Origin: an uncultured delta proteobacterium
Lineage (GTDB): Bacteria; Myxococcota; Myxococcia; Myxococcales; 40CM-4-68-19
Assembly (NCBI GenBank): GCA_903911145.1
Contig: CAIWCD010000036.1
Location: 1 to 52,025 of the forward strand
DNA: 52,025 nt
Reading direction: 5' to 3'
Shown: positions 1 to 8,939 of the stretch, one piece after another
Layout of the letters: every line of letters starts with the position of its first letter
Position numbering within the stretch: the first letter of the stretch is position 1
The notes under the pieces: model-generated
Told to the model about the DNA's origin: nothing
Database searches by the model: none
Seen by the model: only the letters and a program-made list of their open reading frames with translations
Program-made: the position numbers and the translations under genes

Positions 1-540
1 ACCACCGCGGCTTATGGCGCCTGCCTGCAGATGTGGAGCTATATCCAGATGCCGGCCTTTGCGGTGGGGCAAGCGGTCTCGTCGATGGCGGCGCAGAACA
101 TCGGCGCCAAACGGTGGGAGCGCGTGCGGGTGATCGCGCTCAGCGGCGTCGCATTCAATTTCCTCCTCACGGGGATCTTGATCGGCGCGGTGCTGCTCTT
201 CGACCGGCACGCGCTCGGCCTTTTCCTCACCGATCCATCTTCGATTGCGATTGGACGGCATATCAATCACCTCGCCGTCTGGTCGTTCGCGTTCTTCGGC
301 GTCACGTTCGTCCTCTCCGGCGTCGTGCGCGCGACCGGAGCCGTGTTCCCGCCGCTGCTCATCCTCTTCTTTGCGATGTGGCTGGTGCGCATTCCCTTCG
401 CCAACCTCATGATTGGTCGCCTCGGGGCCGACGCGATCTGGTGGAGTTTCCCGATCAGTTCCCTGGTCTCGGTATCCCTCTCGATTGCCTACTATCGATT
501 CGGCAATTGGAAGGCGGCCCATATGCTCTCCAATCCATAG
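1..540 (+). CDS. MATE family efflux transporter, C-terminal part
   Basis: The reading frame is open from the first base of the window and ends at 540, so the gene is cut at its 5' end and about 179 residues remain. The visible part has the MATE pattern of hydrophobic helices: an AVGQAVSSMAAQNIGA stretch, which matches the conserved Q-N/G motif at the start of the second six-helix bundle, followed by about four more membrane segments. MATE proteins export cationic drugs and metabolites by Na+ or H+ antiport across the inner membrane. The gene converges on the SOUL gene with only 10 bases between stop codons. The substrate cannot be read from the sequence. Confidence 0.85.
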   Translation, partial: TTAAYGACLQMWSYIQMPAFAVGQAVSSMAAQNIGAKRWERVRVIALSGVAFNFLLTGILIGAVLLFDRHALGLFLTDPSSIAIGRHINHLAVWSFAFFGVTFVLSGVVRATGAVFPPLLILFFAMWLVRIPFANLMIGRLGADAIWWSFPISSLVSVSLSIAYYRFGNWKAAHMLSNP

Positions 541-550
541 CGCGCGCTGC

Positions 551-1174
551 TCAAGGCGAGCGGACCTCGATTAAAATCTCATTCGTGCGCATGAACCATG
601 GCTTGAACGGCGGATCATAGCGGGCCCAGATCGGCTCGCCGATGCCCACAAGCGACTCGTGCTGCATTCCCGCGCGCAGCTTGTCGAGATGCTCCTGGTA
701 ATTGCTCTGCGACCAGGTGCCCGAATAGGTGATCACCGCGAGCCGCCGCGCACCGAGTTCGCGCAGGTGGACGCGCGCATCATCGGGGACCGGCAACGTC
801 GCGAGCGTATAGGCCGCAGGCATGACGAACTGGATCTGCCAGTTGCGCGGGCCTCGCTGCTCCTGCGCGACCGGGGCCGTCATGGCGATCTTCGTTCCCT
901 CCTTCGCCTCCTGCGTGACGGGCGAGGTCATCGCGAGCTTCTTCGCGCCGCCGTTCTTTCCGAAGATATATCCGGCGAGCCGTCGGAATCCCTCATTGCC
1001 GACTTCGTCCGCTGCTCCCTCGACGATGGTCTCCGCAACGATATATCCGGGATATTGGCGCACTTCGAAGTCGTGATATCGCGCGACGACCTCGCTTCGG
1101 GGCTTTTCGATGGCCATGGCGACGCCTCCAATCAGGATGATGGCGAAACAGATTGCTCGAGCCGGGCGTCTCAT
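551..1174 (-). CDS. SOUL family haem-binding protein
   Basis: The 207-residue product belongs to the SOUL/HBP family of haem- or tetrapyrrole-binding proteins. Typical features are the start YHDFEVRQYPGYIVAET, the FRRLAGYIFGKN segment, and the paired KLAMTSPV and KIAMTAPV strands. The reading frame continues upstream to 1447, but the ATG at 1174 is preferred because it gives a hydrophobic N-terminal segment (residues about 6-22, AICFAIILIGGVAMA) that looks like a signal peptide or membrane anchor. The upstream extension is arginine-rich and overlaps the divergent gene. The role in the cell is not clear; bacterial SOUL proteins are mostly uncharacterised. Confidence 0.85.
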   Translation of the reverse strand: MRRPARAICFAIILIGGVAMAIEKPRSEVVARYHDFEVRQYPGYIVAETIVEGAADEVGNEGFRRLAGYIFGKNGGAKKLAMTSPVTQEAKEGTKIAMTAPVAQEQRGPRNWQIQFVMPAAYTLATLPVPDDARVHLRELGARRLAVITYSGTWSQSNYQEHLDKLRAGMQHESLVGIGEPIWARYDPPFKPWFMRTNEILIEVRSP

Positions 1175-1344
1175 GCGGCGGTGGATAACGATGGTGGAGA
1201 GAAGTTGCGAGCCGATTGCGAAACGACTTAGGGTCGCTCTCCGTGATCCCCACTTCGATCGATGCCGTTCCTCCGTCGCCGCGAACCCCCTCTCCTCGTG
1301 CGCGCTCGCTCGTGCTCGGCGGTGGCGGCGGCGACACGGTCTCC

Positions 1345-2010
1345 ATGCTCGTCGGCGGGCTGTTTCTCGTCCTGGGAACCGTCTTCGCACTGGTCTTCTG
1401 CTGGGACATTCCTGGCGATCTGCTGGTCGCCACCACCGGGCACACACAGCGCGGTGAGCTCGTCTCGCAAAAAGTCGATGAGAGCGTCAAGGTCAACGGC
1501 GTGCACCCGACCGTGGTGCGCTTCAACTACGTCTATGCAGGGAGGGAATATTCCGCGGAATCGAGCACGCTGACGGGCCTGTCTGGAATCCACGAGAACG
1601 GCTCGCCAGTGGAGGTCGAGGTCTCCACGGTCTATCCATCGCTGGCACGCATCGCGGGAACAACCCGTTCGTGGGCCGGATACCCGGCGCTCTTCGTCCT
1701 CATATTCCCGGTCGTCGGCGCACTGCTCTTCAGCTTCGCCGCTATCTCGCGCTTGCGCCGCCGCGACGCCTTCATCAATGGCAGGCCCGTGCTTGCGCAG
1801 GTCACCGGCGCCGATTGGGACCGCTCGATCCGCATCAATGGCCAAAACCCCTTTCGCGTCAGTTGGGAGTTTCTCGTCGACGGAAATCCCTATTCGGGGT
1901 TCATCCGTTCGATGAGCAGGCTCGCGCTCGCGGAGATCGCAGAGGCCACGACGCTCGTCGTCCTCTATAATCCGGAGCGGCCGAGCAGCAATACGCTCTA
2001 TCTCGAGTAA
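1345..2010 (+). CDS. DUF3592-like membrane protein
   Basis: The 221-residue product starts with a membrane segment (LVGGLFLVLGTVFALVF), has an extracytoplasmic beta-rich region (RGELVSQKVDESVKVNG to VEVSTVYPS), a second membrane segment near residue 120 (LFVLIFPVVGALLFSFAA), and a second beta-rich domain that repeats the pattern of the first (INGQNPFRVSWEF). This two-domain layout resembles DUF3592 proteins, which have no known function. The frame is open from a TTG at 1216, but the first ATG is at 1345 and sits directly before the membrane segment, so that start was chosen. It converges on the cytochrome-like gene with 12 bases between. Confidence 0.65.
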   Translation: MLVGGLFLVLGTVFALVFCWDIPGDLLVATTGHTQRGELVSQKVDESVKVNGVHPTVVRFNYVYAGREYSAESSTLTGLSGIHENGSPVEVEVSTVYPSLARIAGTTRSWAGYPALFVLIFPVVGALLFSFAAISRLRRRDAFINGRPVLAQVTGADWDRSIRINGQNPFRVSWEFLVDGNPYSGFIRSMSRLALAEIAEATTLVVLYNPERPSSNTLYLE

Positions 2011-2022
2011 TGCCGATATCCT

Positions 2023-3516
2023 CTAATGGATAGCAGGCGGCTCTTCCGCCTGCGCCGCGAGCTTGAGGAAATAGTCGACCAGCTGGCGTCGCTCTTCCTC
2101 TGTGAGATTGGAATCGCGCGGCATCTTATCGGCGCCTGACGAGAGCGAGAGTCGATAGAGCAGGTCGTTGATGAGCGGGCCGCGCGCGGTCTGCTGCGTG
2201 ACGAGCGCGCGCGTGAACTCTTTCGAGTCATCGAACGCAATCGCCGGGGCCATCTCTCCGTCGTGGCAACGCGCGCAAGCATCGAGGCCGAGCGGCCGCA
2301 CGGTCTCGACTTGCGGAGGCGCGCGCGGCGTCGCACTGGCCGTGAGTGGCGCGCTCCGGCGCCGCAGTTGCGCGCAATATCGATCATCGCTGGACCGCTG
2401 CACATGCAGGCGCGCGAAAGCAAGGTCGGTCGTTGAGACCTCCTGCGCGAGCAGCGGCTCAAGCTCGGCGAGCGCGGCGCCGCGAAAGTCGTACGTCCCT
2501 TTCTCGAGTGCCATCGTCCATTCGCGCGTCGATATCCCGAGACCGCGTTCCACCAGGAAACGAACGCGCATCTCCGTCTCATCGAGCGGCGGCGCAGGCG
2601 GGGCCTTGTACTCCGCGTCGGCGCCGCGATGTTGCTTGAGCACCGCTTGCGCCTGGTTGGCCAGCTCTGTCGACTTGCGAAAGGCAGGATATTCGCGTTG
2701 CCAGATATCCCGCAGCGGCGCACCGAGCAGCTCTTCGACGGAACAGCGCAGGTCAAGCGCGCCGAGCAGCGCATATCGATAGGCCGGATAACCAGGCGCG
2801 GCCGTAATCACCCGCGCGAGTTGTTGCAGTTGCTCCTTGCCGAGCAGGTCGCCGAGGAGCGCATTCGGAGAGCGCGGCGCGTGGCCCTCATATCCATGGG
2901 CTGCAATGGGCGCGAGGCGCGACTGCCATTCATTCGTCGAGAGGATGCGATAGCGAGGATCGCTCGGTTGACGCGAAAGGAACGCGAGAAGCTGTGCGCG
3001 CTCAACCCCCGTGAGGTCGACCTGCTCCCGTTCGCCATATGCGCCGGGCCAATGCGGATAGCTGTCCCAGATCGGGCGGGACGGCTCACCGTGGCACTTC
3101 AGACAGCGCGCTTCCTCGCGGAACTCCACCTTGCCGCGGCCGTCGGCAGGGAACTCGATCTCGCGGAAATGAAACCTCTTCGTAGTGGCATCGAACTCCA
3201 TCGTTTCAATCGCGAGATATCCCGCCTGCGTGGGCGCGCCGTTGAAGCTCAGAACGAAGTGTGCCGCGTTGTCGAAGAGCAGGACGCGCGGGGCGGCGAA
3301 GCTTGCCGCCTGCAGACTGCGGCTGTGAAACAAAAGCGCGTTGTGCGCGCGCTGGTCGGCAGGAAGGAGCGGGAGCAGCGCCTCGATGGAATGGATGTCG
3401 TGCTGTTCAATGAGTGCGCGCAGTGAATCGAAATCGCTCGCGGCCGCGCCCCGGGCGGTCGCGAGCAGTGCCGCCAGCAGGAATGTCGCCACACTTCGCA
3501 TCGTGGCGCCAAGCAT
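2023..3516 (-). CDS. Secreted cytochrome c-like protein with two CxxCH sites
   Basis: The product (497 residues) begins with a signal peptide (SVATFLLAALLATARGAAA) and carries two haem c attachment motifs: CLKCH near residue 138 and CARCH near residue 414. The second lies in a C-terminal segment that ends KMPRDSNLTEEERRQLVDYF, a usual cytochrome c methionine-ligand region. It is therefore probably a periplasmic diheme electron carrier or oxidoreductase. Two ATG codons compete for the start: 3516 has AAGG nine bases upstream and was chosen, while 3501 has no clear ribosome site; both give a full signal peptide. The gene is divergent from the dehydrogenase at 3625, a possible but unproven partner. 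Confidence 0.75.
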   Translation of the reverse strand: MLGATMRSVATFLLAALLATARGAAASDFDSLRALIEQHDIHSIEALLPLLPADQRAHNALLFHSRSLQAASFAAPRVLLFDNAAHFVLSFNGAPTQAGYLAIETMEFDATTKRFHFREIEFPADGRGKVEFREEARCLKCHGEPSRPIWDSYPHWPGAYGEREQVDLTGVERAQLLAFLSRQPSDPRYRILSTNEWQSRLAPIAAHGYEGHAPRSPNALLGDLLGKEQLQQLARVITAAPGYPAYRYALLGALDLRCSVEELLGAPLRDIWQREYPAFRKSTELANQAQAVLKQHRGADAEYKAPPAPPLDETEMRVRFLVERGLGISTREWTMALEKGTYDFRGAALAELEPLLAQEVSTTDLAFARLHVQRSSDDRYCAQLRRRSAPLTASATPRAPPQVETVRPLGLDACARCHDGEMAPAIAFDDSKEFTRALVTQQTARGPLINDLLYRLSLSSGADKMPRDSNLTEEERRQLVDYFLKLAAQAEEPPAIH

Positions 3517-3624
3517 AACAAGCTGCCTTGCGCCGCGGGGGAAGCATGGCGCTGCGCCAAACGGTCGCTCACTCCTTCGTGAAGCTCCCAAAGTCGCCCG
3601 CGGTTCGGCTATCTTGCGCGCCCT

Positions 3625-6102
3625 ATGTCCCAAACGAACCTGCCCAATCTCCCCAAGCGCGCTCGCGTCGTCGTCGTCGGTGGAGGCATCATTGGATGCT
3701 CCGTCGCCTATCACCTGGCCCATATGGGTTGGAAGGATGTCGTGCTCCTCGAGCGCGATCGGCTGACGTCGGGCACCACCTGGCACGCGGCTGGTCTCAT
3801 CGTGACGTTCGGTTCGACTTCCGAAACCTCGACCGAGATGCGCAAATACACGCGCGACCTCTATGCGCGGCTCGAGGCGGAGACGGGGCAATCGACGGGG
3901 CTCAAGCAGGTCGGCTTCATCGAGGTCGCAGGCGACGCCGATCGTCTCGAGGAGTATCGCCGCGTCTCGGCGTTCAATCGCCACTGCGGCGTCGACGTGC
4001 AGGAGATCTCGCCGCGCGAAATCAAGGATCTCTTCCCGCTCGCCAAGACCGAGGATCTGCTCGCCGGCTTCTACGTCAAGGACGACGGGCGCGCCGATCC
4101 CGTCGGCATCACGATGGCGCTCGCCAAGGGCGCACGCATGCAGGGCGCGACGATCATCGAGGGTGTCTCGGCGACGGGCGTGACCAAGGCCAATGGTGTC
4201 GTTACGGGAGTTACGACCGATGCAGGTACTATCGAGGCCGAATACGTCGTCAATTGCGCCGGAATGTGGGCGCGCGAACTCGGCGCGCGCTCGGGCGTCA
4301 ATATCCCGCTGCAGGCGGCGGAGCATTACTATCTGATTACCGAGCGGATGGCTGGTATCCGCAATGACTGGCCCGTGCTCGAGGATCCGGGCTCGCACGG
4401 ATATTTCCGCGAAGAGGGCGGCGGGCTGATGATCGGCCTCTTCGAGCCGATCTGCGCGCCGTGGAAGATCGGCGGAATTCCCTCCGACTTCTCGTTCGGC
4501 GAGATCCCGCCTGATTGGGATCGCATGGGGCCCTACGTCGAGAAGGCGATGAAGCGCATTCCCGCTTCATTGGAGACGGGCGTGCGCAAGTTCTTCTGCG
4601 GCCCGGAGAGCTTCACCCCCGATTTGCAGCCCTGCGTCGGCGAGGCGCCTGAGCTGAAGAACTACTTCGTCGCGGCCGGATTGAATTCGATCGGCATTCT
4701 GACCGGCGGCGGATTGGGCCGCGTGATGGCCCACTGGATCATCAACGGCCACGCCGACGTCGATATCACCGGCTTCAATCTCGACCGTCTGCATACCTAT
4801 CAATCGAACCCTGAGTATCGAAAGACGCGCACGGTCGAGTCGCTCGGCATGGTCTATCAATGCCATTACCCGACCCGCTCGATGCAGACCGCGCGCGGCG
4901 CCAAGGTATCGCCGGTGCACGATCGCCTCGCTGCGGCGGGTGCCTATTTCAAGGACGTCAGCGGTTGGGAAGGCCCCGACTGGTATGCGCCCAAGGGCAT
5001 TGAGCCGAAGGTCGACAAGCTCTCCTGGGGCCGCCACAACTGGTTCCCTTATTGGGAGGCCGAGCATCGCGCCACGCGCGAGGGCGTGATCCTGATGGAT
5101 ATGTCGTTCATGGCCAAGTATCGCGTGCAGGGACGCGACGCGGGGCGCGTGCTCAATCAGATCTCGGCGAACAACGTCGACGGGCCGAGTGGCATGATCA
5201 CCTATACGCAGTGGCTCAATCCGCAGGGCACGCTCGAGGCGGATTGCACGGTCACCAAGCTCGACGAGGAGTCCTATTGGGTGGTCGCGTCCGATACCGC
5301 GCACCGCCACGCCGAGACCTGGATGAAGCGCAATACCCCGAAGGACGCGCATATGTTCGTGACCGACGTGACGTCGGGATATGCGCAGCTCAATATCCAG
5401 GGTCCGCGCTCGCGCGAGCTGATGCAGGCGGTGACGACGGCGGATATGTCGAATGAGGCCTTCCCGTTCCGCACGGCGCGCGAGATCGATATCGGCTTTG
5501 CACGCGCTCTCTGCATCCGCATTACCTACTTAGGCGAGCTTGGATATGAGCTCTATATCCCTGCCGAGCAGGCGGCCCACGTCTACGGGCGGCTCACCGA
5601 GGTAGGAAAGGCATTCGATCTGCGCCACGCGGGATTGAAGGCGCTCGCCTCGCTGCGCATGGAGAAGGGATATCGCGACTATGGCCATGATATCGACAAC
5701 ACCGACAACGTCTTCGAGACCGGCCTCTCCTTCGCGGTCGATCTGAAGAAGCCCGACGGCTTTATCGGCAAGGAGGCCGTGCTCGCGCAGAAGGCGCGCG
5801 GTCCACTCACGCGGCGGCTCGTGCAGGTGCTGGTGAAGGATCCTGAGCCGCTGATGCACCACGCGGAGATCGTGCGCCGCGATGGAGTTGCGCTCGGATA
5901 TATCCGCGCGGCTTCCTATGGGCATACGCTCGGAGGCGCGGTGGGATTGGCGATGATTGAATCGCCGGGACGCAAAGAGCCGATTACGCCGGCGTGGCTT
6001 GAGACGGGGAAATGGACCGTGGAGATCGGGAATACGCAATATCCCGCGGTCGTGTCGCTCAAGCCGATGTACGACCCGGAGATGAAGCGGATCAAGGCGT
6101 AG
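3625..6102 (+). CDS. FAD-dependent dimethylglycine/sarcosine dehydrogenase-like protein
   Basis: This 825-residue protein has the full layout of the dimethylglycine/sarcosine dehydrogenase family. An N-terminal DAO-type FAD domain contains the dinucleotide motif VVVVGGGIIGCSVAYHL near residues 14-30 and the SGTTWHAAGLI segment, where the family's flavin-linking histidine lies. A central domain and a C-terminal GcvT-like folate-binding domain (about residues 430-820, ending with LTRRLVQVLVKD and the GYIRAASYGHTLGGAVGLA barrel) follow. Such enzymes demethylate N-methylated glycines and pass formaldehyde-level carbon to tetrahydrofolate. Substrate choice among dimethylglycine, sarcosine or a related amine cannot be decided. 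The next gene starts 16 bases downstream. Confidence 0.88.
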   Translation: MSQTNLPNLPKRARVVVVGGGIIGCSVAYHLAHMGWKDVVLLERDRLTSGTTWHAAGLIVTFGSTSETSTEMRKYTRDLYARLEAETGQSTGLKQVGFIEVAGDADRLEEYRRVSAFNRHCGVDVQEISPREIKDLFPLAKTEDLLAGFYVKDDGRADPVGITMALAKGARMQGATIIEGVSATGVTKANGVVTGVTTDAGTIEAEYVVNCAGMWARELGARSGVNIPLQAAEHYYLITERMAGIRNDWPVLEDPGSHGYFREEGGGLMIGLFEPICAPWKIGGIPSDFSFGEIPPDWDRMGPYVEKAMKRIPASLETGVRKFFCGPESFTPDLQPCVGEAPELKNYFVAAGLNSIGILTGGGLGRVMAHWIINGHADVDITGFNLDRLHTYQSNPEYRKTRTVESLGMVYQCHYPTRSMQTARGAKVSPVHDRLAAAGAYFKDVSGWEGPDWYAPKGIEPKVDKLSWGRHNWFPYWEAEHRATREGVILMDMSFMAKYRVQGRDAGRVLNQISANNVDGPSGMITYTQWLNPQGTLEADCTVTKLDEESYWVVASDTAHRHAETWMKRNTPKDAHMFVTDVTSGYAQLNIQGPRSRELMQAVTTADMSNEAFPFRTAREIDIGFARALCIRITYLGELGYELYIPAEQAAHVYGRLTEVGKAFDLRHAGLKALASLRMEKGYRDYGHDIDNTDNVFETGLSFAVDLKKPDGFIGKEAVLAQKARGPLTRRLVQVLVKDPEPLMHHAEIVRRDGVALGYIRAASYGHTLGGAVGLAMIESPGRKEPITPAWLETGKWTVEIGNTQYPAVVSLKPMYDPEMKRIKA

Positions 6103-6118
6103 AGCGGAAGTCGCGCAG

Positions 6119-7087
6119 ATGGCGAACAAGCTGACGTGGCTCGGCGTGAAGGCCGACGTGACAGTCACGACTGCCGCGCTGAAGCTCGCAAAAGCGGCAG
6201 GGCTGGTTCATCCGTCGCGCTTCATGCTCTGGCCCTCTGGCGCGTGGACGGGAGTCCACTGGCCGTTTGTCGACGCAGAACTGTTGAGCGCCGTCGCCGC
6301 GTTTCTCTCGAAGGAGACGCATGCTCCGGTGGTGACGTTCTACGTCTCCGACGGAGTATCGAGCGCGAAGATCTTCGACGGGGACAAGATCGTGTGGGGA
6401 GTTGATCGCCACAACGCAGCCGACGGCAGCGCGCGCATTCTGGGAGACGCCACGCGAGCAAGTCAGCTGCTCGCCGCATCACCAAGTCTGTTCGTTGAAG
6501 GAGACGAGTCGGACGAGTGGGACCATCTCGAGTTCGCGCTGGGCCTCGGGCTCGAATACGGCTCTCGCAAGGAGAAAGCGGTTTCGCTGGAGGGCAGCGA
6601 CACAGGCGGCGTCGAGTTCCGCGAGCGTCGGCCTGTGCGATTTGAAGTGGGTCGCAACTACTGGGATCGCATGCGGCAGCGAATTGTCCAATGCATCGCC
6701 CCTGAGGCCGATGATCAAGCGCGCGTGCGCAACCCGGCTGGTGAGGAGGAAGTTCGCTCCGGTAGTGACGTGCGCGAGCTGATGACCATCGCGGAAGTGC
6801 AAGAGGTGATGCGTCTGGTTGACTCTCCACCTCGCACCACGCTCGACCGCAAAGCGCGACGCAAGCGGGCCTCGGAACTTCGAGAGGACCCCTGGCCCTC
6901 GCCTTTCGAGATTGCCCGTCTCGTCGGTCAGCTGCGCGCGCTCTCGCTCGCAGGTGCGCTTACGGATCCAGTTGAAGAGGAACACCTCGCGAACTTTGCT
7001 CGCAGGCTCGCGCCAGAGTTGGCCGCGGTAATGGGCACGACGGAGGAGCAGAGCTTCAATCGCCTTGTTGGCAATGCGGCTTCGTGA
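6119..7087 (+). CDS. Hypothetical protein, unknown family
   Basis: I do not recognise this 322-residue soluble protein. It has no signal peptide or membrane segment. The N-terminal half (PSRFMLWPSGAWTGVHW, PVVTFYVSDGVSSAKIFDG) looks like a mixed alpha/beta domain; the C-terminal half is helical, charged and arginine-rich (DRKARRKRASELRED). The start has GGAAG upstream and lies 16 bases after the dehydrogenase gene. Codon choice looks less GC-biased than in the dehydrogenase, and the gene borders a toxin-antitoxin pair, so it may be part of a small acquired patch. That is inference. Confidence 0.6.
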   Translation: MANKLTWLGVKADVTVTTAALKLAKAAGLVHPSRFMLWPSGAWTGVHWPFVDAELLSAVAAFLSKETHAPVVTFYVSDGVSSAKIFDGDKIVWGVDRHNAADGSARILGDATRASQLLAASPSLFVEGDESDEWDHLEFALGLGLEYGSRKEKAVSLEGSDTGGVEFRERRPVRFEVGRNYWDRMRQRIVQCIAPEADDQARVRNPAGEEEVRSGSDVRELMTIAEVQEVMRLVDSPPRTTLDRKARRKRASELREDPWPSPFEIARLVGQLRALSLAGALTDPVEEEHLANFARRLAPELAAVMGTTEEQSFNRLVGNAAS

Positions 7088-7126
7088 AGTCGATGCAGTG
7101 ACGTTGCAAGCTTGTGGATGTCTGGC

Positions 7127-7435
7127 TCAGCCCTCGAGCCCGAGCACAAACCGGAGCGCATCGTCCAGCTCGCGAATCTTCGTGGCCGAGAGCGTGCCGG
7201 CGCGCTCGATCAGATCCACCTTGGGCAGCGTCACGAGCGAGTCGCAATTGATCACGCAGCCCGCGGGCAGGCCCTCCGCGCGGCCCACCTTGACCTCGGC
7301 GGCGAACCCTCGACTCGTTCGTGTCACGGGCCCGACGAGCAGGAGCGCGCGCACGGCGTAGGCCTCCCTGCGCGAGATGAGGACGACCGGCCGGCGCTTG
7401 TCGACATTTGCCCACCAGAGTTCGCCGCGCTTCAC
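7127..7435 (-). CDS. MazF/PemK-type mRNA interferase toxin
   Basis: The 102-residue product has the MazF/PemK fold signature: the N-terminal RGELWWANVDKRRPVVLISR strand pair, the VGPVTRTSRG loop that resembles the family catalytic arginine-threonine region, and the INCDSLVTLPKVDL segment. MazF toxins cut mRNA (sometimes tRNA or rRNA) at short sequences and are neutralised by the antitoxin made from the same operon. The start is GTG and overlaps the antitoxin stop as GTGA, so the two are translationally coupled. Length and motifs look complete, so the toxin is probably functional. Confidence 0.88.
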   Translation of the reverse strand: MKRGELWWANVDKRRPVVLISRREAYAVRALLLVGPVTRTSRGFAAEVKVGRAEGLPAGCVINCDSLVTLPKVDLIERAGTLSATKIRELDDALRFVLGLEG

Positions 7436-7698
7436 GACTCATCCCAGGGCAGATGCGAGAGCGCGCGGCGAGCGGCACGCCGGGCGTGGCGAACCTCGTC
7501 CGGGGATTCCGGATGGTCGACATACGATTGAACGTAGGCCTCCACGCGACGCTGCAGCGCCTGGGCGCGCACGAGTTCCGAGAGAGCGCGCCCAATCACG
7601 GCGCTTCGACTCTCGCCCGTGCGCACGCGAAGTCTCTCGACGGAGGCGAGAAGCTGGGCGTCGATGCTGCAGGCGATCTTCGCGGTTCGCGGTGCCAT
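7432..7698 (-). CDS. Ribbon-helix-helix antitoxin
   Basis: The 88-residue product starts with a ribbon-helix-helix DNA-binding domain: a beta strand (AKIACSIDAQLLASVERL) followed by RTGESRSAVIGRALSELV. The C-terminal tail is charged and probably flexible, as expected for the toxin-binding part of a MazE-like or ParD/CopG-type antitoxin. The frame extends to a TTG at 7710, but ATG 7698 is preferred; the 19-bp palindrome 7699-7717 lies directly against it. The antitoxin should repress its own operon through that site. Its gene precedes the toxin gene with a 4-base overlap. Confidence 0.85.
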   Translation of the reverse strand: MAPRTAKIACSIDAQLLASVERLRVRTGESRSAVIGRALSELVRAQALQRRVEAYVQSYVDHPESPDEVRHARRAARRALSHLPWDES

Positions 7699-7717
7699 GG
7701 TATGACTCAATCATACC
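7699..7717. promoter_or_regulatory. Probable autoregulatory operator of the toxin-antitoxin operon
   Basis: On the minus strand the sequence reads GGTATGA-TTGAG-TCATACC, a perfect 7-bp inverted repeat with a 5-base spacer that ends one base before the antitoxin ATG. Ribbon-helix-helix antitoxins bind such palindromes next to their own start, so this is the likely operator. No other element explains it. Confidence 0.65.
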
Positions 7718-7858
7718 GGCCCAACCTGCCAACGACAAGCCGGGCGACGCCTGGAAGAACTTCCCAAAGCACGGAGAGACACTTTCCAACCCTCCCCACC
7801 CGCACTCAATTTGATGTATGAGGGCCGCCCCACGTTTCTGCGGAAAGGCATTCTCATC

Positions 7859-8758
7859 ATGAAGAAGCTTGTGATCGCTTTCGGCGCGCTCGTCCTGGTT
7901 GCTGCTTGTCAGAAGGGCGGCGGAGCAGGCGGACCGTCTGCAGCTTCGCCGACCACCGAAGATGAAAAGACGCTCTACGCGCTCGGCCAGATGGTCGGCC
8001 GCCAGCTGCCCACGCTCAAGCTGAACCCGCAGGAGCTGGCGATGGTCCAGCGCGGAATCGGCGATGCGGCCAGCGGCGCGAAGTCGGAAATCGATATGCA
8101 GCAGTACGGTCCCAAGGTGCAGGCCTTCGCGAAGGGGCGCACCAACGCGGCCGCCGCGGCTGCATCGGCCGAGCAGAAGCAGAAGGATGAGCCGTATCTC
8201 GCCGCCGCCGAGAAAGAGGCCGGCGCGCAGAAGACCCAGTCGGGCATGGTCTACAAGGAGCTGACTGCGGGCACCGGCGAGTCGCCCAAGGCGACCGACC
8301 GCGTGAAGGTCAACTACGAGGGCAAGCTCTCGAACGGGACGGTCTTCGACAGCTCGTACCAGCGCGGCCAGCCGGCGACCTTCGGGCTCAACGGCGTGAT
8401 CCCCTGCTGGACGGAAGGCGTGCAGAAGATGAAGGTCGGCGGCACCTCGCAGCTCGTCTGCCCGTCGACGATCGCATACGGCGACATGGGCCACCCGCCC
8501 ACGATCCCGGGCGGCGCGGTGCTGACGTTCAAGGTCGAGCTCGTCTCGATCGAGCCGCCCGCTCCGCAGCCGCCTCCGGGAATGGGCGGAATGCCGATGC
8601 CGGGCATGAATGGAATGCCGGCGGGAATGAATGGAATGCCGGGCGGTCACCCGATGCCGATCACGATGCCGCCCGCTGCCGGCGGCGCCGCGCATCCGAT
8701 GCCGCCCACGCCGCCTCCCGCGGCTCCTGCAGCTCCGGCCGCGCCCGTGAAGAAGTAA
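7859..8758 (+). CDS. FKBP-type peptidyl-prolyl isomerase lipoprotein
   Basis: The 299-residue product has a lipoprotein signal (KKLVIAFGALVLVAAC, lipobox VAAC), a helical FKBP N-terminal dimerisation domain (TLYALGQMVGRQLPTLKL onward), and an FKBP C-domain (VKVNYEGKLSNGTVFDSSY, PCWTEGVQKMKVGG, PSTIAYGD). It should catalyse prolyl isomerisation and assist folding in the periplasm, anchored by lipid. The start is chosen at ATG 7859, with GGAAAGG upstream, because it begins the signal peptide; the frame extends to 7811. After the FKBP domain is a low-complexity tail of about 65 residues rich in Pro, Met, Gly and Ala with repeated GMNGMP units, absent from typical FKBPs. Confidence 0.92.
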   Translation: MKKLVIAFGALVLVAACQKGGGAGGPSAASPTTEDEKTLYALGQMVGRQLPTLKLNPQELAMVQRGIGDAASGAKSEIDMQQYGPKVQAFAKGRTNAAAAAASAEQKQKDEPYLAAAEKEAGAQKTQSGMVYKELTAGTGESPKATDRVKVNYEGKLSNGTVFDSSYQRGQPATFGLNGVIPCWTEGVQKMKVGGTSQLVCPSTIAYGDMGHPPTIPGGAVLTFKVELVSIEPPAPQPPPGMGGMPMPGMNGMPAGMNGMPGGHPMPITMPPAAGGAAHPMPPTPPPAAPAAPAAPVKK

Positions 8759-8783
8759 CCAGGGAATCGGTTGAATGCGATTG

Positions 8784-8823
8784 CGGCCGCCCTCCAGCGA
8801 TGAGCTGGTCGGGCGGCCGTTTC
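8784..8823 (+). terminator. Rho-independent terminator after the FKBP gene
   Basis: A strong hairpin begins 25 bases after the FKBP stop codon: CGGCCGCCC pairs with GGGCGGCCG and, after a small bulge, CCAGC pairs with GCTGG around a 5-base loop, followed by TTTCGCTT. The 14-bp stem and short T-rich tract support intrinsic termination. Confidence 0.8.
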
Positions 8824-8939
8824 GCTTCGCGATCTGCGATGTGCGCATCCTGCACTCAAGAGTTGTTTCGGCTTGCGCGCGTCTGGTGCGCAGAGTGAAG
8901 TGAGCACCCATCGAAGCCCCCTGCCCGAAGGGCACTCAC

